From Bacillus sp. P14.5 (GTDB taxonomy: Bacteria > Bacillota > Bacilli > Bacillales > Bacillaceae_B): a DNA stretch of 60,663 nucleotides. The notes beneath the pieces were generated by a model that had not been told where the DNA came from, did not search any database, and was given only the letters and a program-made list of their open reading frames with translations. The DNA is taken from positions 1-60,663 of the forward strand of contig NZ_NIJF01000091.1 in the NCBI RefSeq assembly GCF_003316765.1. The letters run 5' to 3'. Positions 56,320 through 60,663 of this stretch are shown here, piece by piece (within the stretch, counting starts at the first letter, position 1; each line of letters starts with the position of its first letter). The position numbers and the translations under genes are program-made.

Positions 56320-56400
56320 TAACCCCACGATAAGCCCCGGAATCTTATTGTGATTAAAGATATATACTATCGGAACTTAAATGATTAATGAATGATAAAT
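56320..56400 (+). promoter_or_regulatory. L13 leader RNA
   Basis: CACGATAAG and CTTATTGTG (about 56326-56353) form a stem around CCCCGGAAT just upstream of rplM. An L13-type leader is known at this position in Firmicutes and is thought to mediate autoregulation. Boundaries are approximate. Confidence 0.6.
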
Positions 56401-56416
56401 ATTAGGAGGGTAACTC

Positions 56417-56854
56417 ATGCGTACGACATATATGGCAAAAGCTAATGAAATCGAACGTAAGTGGTTCGTTGTTGACGCTGAAGGCAAGACTCTTGGTCGC
56501 CTTTCCAGCGAAGTAGCAGCAATCTTACGCGGTAAACACAAACCAACTTTCACACCACACGTTGACACTGGTGATCACGTGATCATCATCAATGCATCTA
56601 AAATTGAATTGACAGGTAAGAAACTTACCGACAAAATCTACTACCGTCACAGCCAACACCCAGGCGGTTTGAAATCCCGTACAGCTCTAGAAATGCGTAC
56701 AAACTACTCAGAAAAAATGCTTGAACTTGGAATTAAAGGTATGCTTCCAAAAGGTTCTCTAGGCCGTCAAATGTTCAAGAAATTACACGTATTCGCTGGC
56801 GCAGAACATACGCACCAAGCACAACAACCTGAAGTTTACGAACTTCGTGGATAA
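56417..56854 (+). CDS. rplM: 50S ribosomal protein L13
   Basis: This 145-residue protein contains [20 protein letters not shown] and the C-terminal [19 protein letters not shown]. It is an early 50S assembly protein. AGGAGGG lies 7 nt before ATG. It forms a two-gene operon with rpsI. Confidence 0.97.
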   Translation: MRTTYMAKANEIERKWFVVDAEGKTLGRLSSEVAAILRGKHKPTFTPHVDTGDHVIIINASKIELTGKKLTDKIYYRHSQHPGGLKSRTALEMRTNYSEKMLELGIKGMLPKGSLGRQMFKKLHVFAGAEHTHQAQQPEVYELRG

Positions 56855-56876
56855 TCAATAAGAGGAGGTTATTATC

Positions 56877-57269
56877 TTGGCACAAGTTCAATATTACGGA
56901 ACTGGTCGTCGTAAGAGCTCAGTAGCTCGTGTACGTTTAGTACCAGGTAACGGAAAAATCGTTATTAATGATCGTGAAGTAGAAAACTACATCCCATTCG
57001 AAGCACTACGTGAGGTTATCAAACAACCTCTAGTTGCAACTGAAACTCTTGGCAACTACGATGTATTGGTAAACGTTAACGGTGGTGGATACACTGGCCA
57101 AGCTGGTGCAATCCGTCACGGTATCGCGCGTGCATTGCTTCAAGCTGATCCTGAATACCGCGGAACTCTTAAGCGTGCAGGACTACTGACTCGTGACGCT
57201 CGTATGAAAGAACGTAAGAAATACGGTCTTAAAGGCGCTCGTCGTGCACCTCAGTTCTCAAAACGTTAA
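56877..57269 (+). CDS. rpsI: 30S ribosomal protein S9
   Basis: This 130-residue protein starts [20 protein letters not shown] and ends [17 protein letters not shown]. The C-terminal Lys-Arg tail contacts the P-site tRNA anticodon. The start is TTG at 56877 behind AGAGGAGG. Confidence 0.97.
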   Translation: MAQVQYYGTGRRKSSVARVRLVPGNGKIVINDREVENYIPFEALREVIKQPLVATETLGNYDVLVNVNGGGYTGQAGAIRHGIARALLQADPEYRGTLKRAGLLTRDARMKERKKYGLKGARRAPQFSKR

Positions 57270-57284
57270 TCTTTATTATCGTTC

Positions 57285-57318
57285 AATCCCAGCTGGTTTA
57301 TCCAGCTGGGATTTTTTG
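57285..57318 (+). terminator. Terminator of rplM-rpsI
   Basis: AATCCCAGCTGG (57286-57297) and CCAGCTGGGATT (57302-57313) form a perfect 12-bp stem followed by T6. Confidence 0.95.
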
Positions 57319-57414
57319 TGTGTATTCTGATGCTGCTAATAATCACTGAGTCGACAAGTCGGTTTACCTATACGGTGCGGGAGGCTGGTAAAGGTTTGGA
57401 GGAGGGAATAGGCA

Positions 57415-57620
57415 TGCAGAGGATATTGCTTCTTGATAGTGAGCTTAAATCCTTTCGTCGTTGTTATCCCGATACATATGTTATTTTCACTGATAAAGAG
57501 TGGGATAGCAGTCATGAAACAGTCAATTTGTTGAAAAATAGAAAGCGCCGAAAAACATCCCGTTTCCTTCGAAAAGATTTGTATTTCAGTACGCCGGCCG
57601 CAACATCAAGCCAAAGATGA
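57415..57620 (+). CDS. Short hypothetical protein running into array 2
   Basis: This 68-codon frame starts ATG behind a strong GGAGGAGGG (57398-57406). It reads MQRILLLDSELKSFRRCYPD and then a basic stretch NRKRRKTSRFLRK. The stop lies within the first unit of the downstream minisatellite. I do not recognise the family. B. subtilis has a methyltransferase gene (ybaJ) in this interval; I see no similarity, so a truncated or unrelated small gene are both possible. Confidence 0.4.
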
Positions 57621-58318
57621 AGCTCAAGTGTCGTATAGAAAGCGTGTAAAGGACACTTCAAGCCAAACATGAAGCTCAAGTGTCGTACTGGAAGCGTGTA
57701 AAGGACACTCCAAGCCAAACTTGAAGCCCAAGTGTCGTATAGGAAGTGCCTAAAGGACACTTCAGGTCAAACATGAAGCTCAAGTGTCGTATAGGAAGCG
57801 TGTAAAGGACACTTCAATCCAAAGATGAAGCTCAAGTGTCGCATAGGAAGCGTGTAAAGGACACTTCAAGCCAAAGATGAAGCCCAAGTGTCATATAGGA
57901 AGCGTGTAAAGGACACTTCAAGCCAAAGATGAAGCTGAAGTGTCACATAGGAAGTGCCTAAAGGACACTTCAGGTCAAAGATGAAGCTCAAGTGTCACAT
58001 AGAAAGCGTGTAAAGGACACTTCAAGCCAAACATGAAGCCCAAGTGTCGTATAGGAAGCGTGTAAAGGACACTTCGAGCCAAAGATGAAGCTCAAGTGTC
58101 GCATAGAAAGATTTTAAAGGACACTTCACATCCAATAACGAAGCTCAAGTGTCACATAGGAAGTGCCTAAAGGACACTTCAGGTCAAAGATGAAGCTCAA
58201 GTGTCACATAGAAAGCGTGTAAAGGACTCTTCAAGCCAAAGATGAAGCCCAAGTGTCATATAGGAAGCGTGTAAAGGACACTTCGAGCCAAAGATGAAGC
58301 TCAAGTGTGACATAGAAA
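57605..58318. repeat. Minisatellite array 2, 52-bp unit, about 13 copies
   Basis: GGACAC recurs at 57651, 57703, 57755, 57807, 57859, 57911, 57963, 58015, 58067, 58119, 58172 and 58276, with a variant at 58224. The spacing is 52 bp with one 53. Each unit also has AAGTGTC, so GACACTT and AAGTGTC alternate every 26 bp. Units differ by point changes (GAAGCGTGT or GAAGTGCCT spacers). No ORF was accepted. Confidence 0.93.
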
Positions 58319-58498
58319 GGCAATATCACACCTCAAGGTGATGATGTTAATTGGTCACCCCTGCAGGCAGCTGAAAACTCACAAAAATTTATATTCGTAT
58401 ATTAGGGGGGCATAACGGTCACCAGCCAGAATTGGAAACCATTGCTCGAATGAAGTACAGCTTTAAGCAAAAAATACGTTCAAAGGGAGGGAATAGCT
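58319..58498. other. Spacer between array 2 and ybaK
   Basis: The sequence is A/T-rich with no gene. GGTCACC occurs twice (about 58355 and 58419). A promoter for ybaK is expected here but none is convincing. Confidence 0.4.
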
Positions 58499-58945
58499 TT
58501 GAGCGTTATTACTTCATTCAATTCAAAAAGAAGAGAGAAGCAGGTACAGCATGAAAGAAAGCTGCTGCGGGAAATCTCGATAAAAATGCTCCAAGAAAGT
58601 GTACGGAAGCATTTTGGACAAATAAAAGTACAGGGCGGGGTCTTGATGCAGCAGGGTTTTGATGAAGCCTGCTTTGACGTGGCCATAGAAGCCTACTTAC
58701 TTGGAGGAAAGCTGAGCAAATTCGGTTATGGCGGTGAGACTGAACAAGAAGTTCAAACTCGCTGCAAACCTGAGATGAAGCATTATATCGATACACTATA
58801 TAACTTTTGGCTGTACTGGTCAGAGATTGGGGTTTCAAATGCAGTAGATGAATCCTTTTACTACAGTTGTGAACATTTCGTTGAAACATGGTGGAGTGAA
58901 GGATACAGAAACGGCATCAAGAGACATAAGATGAGAATGCATTAA
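58499..58945 (+). CDS. ybaK: YbaK-family protein (DUF2521), unknown function
   Basis: This 148-residue protein resembles Bacillus YbaK, which lies between rpsI and cwlD in B. subtilis. It has a charged N-terminal helix (FNSKRREKQVQHERKLLREI) and a mostly helical remainder rich in Tyr, Trp and Glu. No catalytic motif or membrane segment is visible. The start is TTG behind AAAGGGAGGG. The function is not known. Confidence 0.8.
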   Translation: MSVITSFNSKRREKQVQHERKLLREISIKMLQESVRKHFGQIKVQGGVLMQQGFDEACFDVAIEAYLLGGKLSKFGYGGETEQEVQTRCKPEMKHYIDTLYNFWLYWSEIGVSNAVDESFYYSCEHFVETWWSEGYRNGIKRHKMRMH

Positions 58946-59016
58946 TTTTTATTCCGGCAGTTCTAAACTCTGCCCTTGTCCCATATTTTTTATAGAGATG
59001 GGGGAGGGGAATTTGT

Positions 59017-59738
59017 ATGAAGAGTAAGTTAAAGATGATAGGATTTGCCGGAGTAGTCATCATTCTTTTTTTATATTTCAGTATAAACTGCTCGACACGG
59101 ATACATGGGAATCGTGGAATCTGCCTTTATCAGGGAAAATTATTTACCTGGATCCCGGGCATGGTGGAGCAGATGGAGGCGCTGACAGCGGAGAGGGCGA
59201 CTCCAAAACCTTTGAAAAAGATATTGCATTGAATGTTGCGATGATGCTGCGTGATTACTTTCAAGAACAGGGAGCACTCGTCATACTGACAAGGGAGGAT
59301 GATAGTGACCTGGCACCTGAAGGAATGAAGGGATACAGCAGAAGGAAAACAGAAGATCTTAAAAAACGGCTGGATCTCATCAATTCCTCCAATGCGGATC
59401 TCTATCTCAGCATTCATTTAAATGCAATACCTTCCAGCAGGTGGAGCGGGGCACAAACGTTTTACAATCCAAAGTTCAAAGAAAACAAAGAGGTTGCCAC
59501 CTCAATTCAATCAGAGCTGATCAGAAACCTCGAAAATACAAAGAGAGAGGCAAAAGGCATCCAGAATGTGTATCTTGTTAAACACATCAATAAGCCCGGT
59601 GCCCTGGTTGAAATTGGATTTCTTTCCAATCCAGTTGAAAAGGCCAATCTCATGACAGAAAAATACCAGCAAAAAGTCGCAGCCTCCATATATGAAGGAG
59701 TATTAAAATATTATGATGAAAAAACTGATGAGGAGTAA
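59017..59738 (+). pseudogene. cwlD: Spore cortex N-acetylmuramoyl-L-alanine amidase CwlD, one-base frame break
   Basis: CwlD removes peptide side chains when muramic-delta-lactam of the spore cortex is made. The ATG at 59017 follows GGGGGAGGGG and opens a signal-anchor (about residues 6-22). The frame is lost at a T7 tract (59066-59072). One extra T would continue it as FQYKLLDTDTWESWNLPLSG and then the zinc amidase motifs DPGHGGADGG (His), the Glu in FEKDIALNV, SIHLNA (His) and VEIGFLSNP (Glu). All catalytic residues are intact to the stop at 59736-59738. The break is either a sequencing undercall or a recent mutation that would impair germination. Confidence 0.88.
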
Positions 59739-59757
59739 CCCTCTCAGTTTTTTGTTT
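59721..59757 (+). terminator. Terminator overlapping the cwlD stop
   Basis: AAAACTGATGAGG (59721-59733) pairs with CCTCTCAGTTTT (from about 59740) with one bulge, followed by a T-rich tail. The cwlD stop lies in the loop. Confidence 0.85.
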
Positions 59758-59767
59758 TTAGGAGCGG

Positions 59768-59813
59768 TTTTCTTTGTACGTCCCTTTGACCTTCCAGTCT
59801 CGCACAAAGAAAA
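59768..59813. other. Single-copy inverted repeat next to array 3
   Basis: TTTTCTTTGT (59768-59777) and ACAAAGAAAA (59804-59813) are perfect 10-nt inverted arms around a 26-nt loop. The geometry resembles that of the minisatellite units, but the sequence is unrelated and not repeated. Confidence 0.55.
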
Positions 59814-59884
59814 GCAGCGGGTAATACTTCGATTTAATTTATCGAGTGAATACATTAGCGGAGGGGTTAGCCTAAGATAGTTCC

Positions 59885-60663
59885 TCGGGGAGTCCAAGTA
59901 GAGACATGAGTTAAGGGTTTCCGCCTGAAATATGTACCCAGAGAGTGCAGGTGGATACATGAGTGAAGGTTTGCCGCCCGAGATATGTATCCAAGGAGTC
60001 CAAGTGGATACATGAGTGAGAGGTTGCCGCCCGAGATATGTATCCAGAGAGTGCAGGTGGATACATGAGTTAATGGTTTCCGCCTGAGATATGTACCCAG
60101 GGAGTCCAAATAGATACATGAGTGAGAGGTTTCCGCCCGAGATATGTATCCAGAGAGTGCAGGTGGATACATGAGTGAAGGTTTGCCGCCCGATATATGT
60201 ATCCAAGGAGTCCACGTGGATACATGAGTGAAGGTTTCCACCAGAGATATGTATCCAAGGAGTCCACGTGCATACATGAGTGAAGGGTTTCCGCCCGAGA
60301 TATGTACCCAGAGAGTGCAAGTGGATACATGAGTGAGAGGTTTCCGGCTGAGAAATGTACCCAGGGAGTGCAGGTGGATACATGAGTGAGAGGTTTTCGG
60401 CTGAGATATGTACCTAGAGAGTCCAAGTGGATACATGAGTGAGATTCCCGCCTGAGATATGTATCCAGAGAGTGCAGGTGGATACATGAGTGAAGGTTTG
60501 CCGCCCGATATATGTATCCAAGGAGTCCACGTGGATACATGAGTGAAGGTTTTTCCACCAGAGATATGTATCCAAGGAGTCCACGTGCATACATGAGTGA
60601 AGGGGTTCCCGCCCGAGATATGTACCCAGAGAGTGCAAGTGGATACATGAGTGAAAGGTTCCC
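59885..60663. repeat. Minisatellite array 3, 53-bp unit, at least 15 copies, runs off the window
   Basis: CATGAG recurs at 59905, 59958, 60011, 60064, 60117, 60170, 60223, 60275, 60328, 60381, 60434, 60485, 60538, 60592 and 60647. Most units pair GGATACAT with ATGTATCC, whose starts lie 32 bp apart. Spacers alternate between AGAGAGTGCAGGT and AAGGAGTCCACGT types. About 160-200 bp near 60171 is repeated near 60486. The minus strand is open in all three frames because the unit has no stop there; I do not regard these frames as genes. Confidence 0.93.

Noticed and set aside
59703..60648. Overlapping minus-strand frames of 192-226 codons
   Set aside because: They are the three reverse translations of the stop-free 53-bp repeat; the array is better explained as non-coding.

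Overview
The window is a stretch of the conserved chromosome of a Bacillaceae-type Firmicute, a close relative of Bacillus subtilis in gene order. The order runs rRNA operon end, ctsR operon, radA-disA-yacL, isp genes, gltX-cysE-cysS, sigH, then the L11/L10, rpoBC, str, S10-spc-alpha, ecf and rplM-rpsI clusters, ending with ybaK and cwlD. SigH and the cortex amidase CwlD point to a spore former. Almost every gene reads on the + strand. I do not assign a species.

Region by region: 1-256 holds the 3' end of a 23S rRNA and a complete 5S rRNA. 200-1180 is a tandem array in which the 3' half of the 5S gene, its terminator and a structured spacer are repeated at about 270 bp. 1497-1985 is a lone minus-strand lipoprotein gene. 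2400-7170 is the CtsR-controlled protein quality-control operon. 7511-11269 carries radA, disA and yacL. 11376-16715 carries ispD, ispF, gltX and a cysteine T-box in front of cysE-cysS. 16718-19586 carries mrnC, rlmB, rae1, sigH, rpmG and secE. 19782-31082 carries nusG, the L11-L1-L10-L7/L12 genes, a methyltransferase and rpoB-rpoC. 31379-36123 is the str operon. 37186-52119 is the S10-spc-alpha superoperon with secY, adk, map and infA. 52465-55691 carries ecfA1-ecfA2-ecfT-truA. 56417-57269 carries rplM-rpsI. 58499-59738 carries ybaK and cwlD.

Together these genes supply transcription (RNA polymerase core, NusG, SigH), translation (ribosomal proteins, EF-G, EF-Tu, IF1, two tRNA synthetases, rRNA maturation enzymes), protein export (SecY, SecE), protein quality control (CtsR/McsAB/ClpC) and DNA-integrity signalling (RadA, DisA).

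The most unusual content is non-coding. Three minisatellite arrays (about 36262-36690, 57605-58318 and 59885 to the window end) have unrelated sequences. All share a 52-53 bp period and a short inverted-repeat arm pair in every unit, and all lie downstream of a strong terminator. Two related GC-rich dispersed elements lie at 31157 and 55876, the second interrupted by a different stem-forming element. Strong palindromes sit at the promoters of rpoBC, str and rplM-rpsI, and the rpoBC and rplM palindromes share the same 7-nt arms. A three-way-junction-like RNA ends in U8 in front of ecfA1. Three genes (radA, rae1, cwlD) each lack exactly one base in an A or T homopolymer. This looks like sequencing undercalls, but could be real slippage sites.
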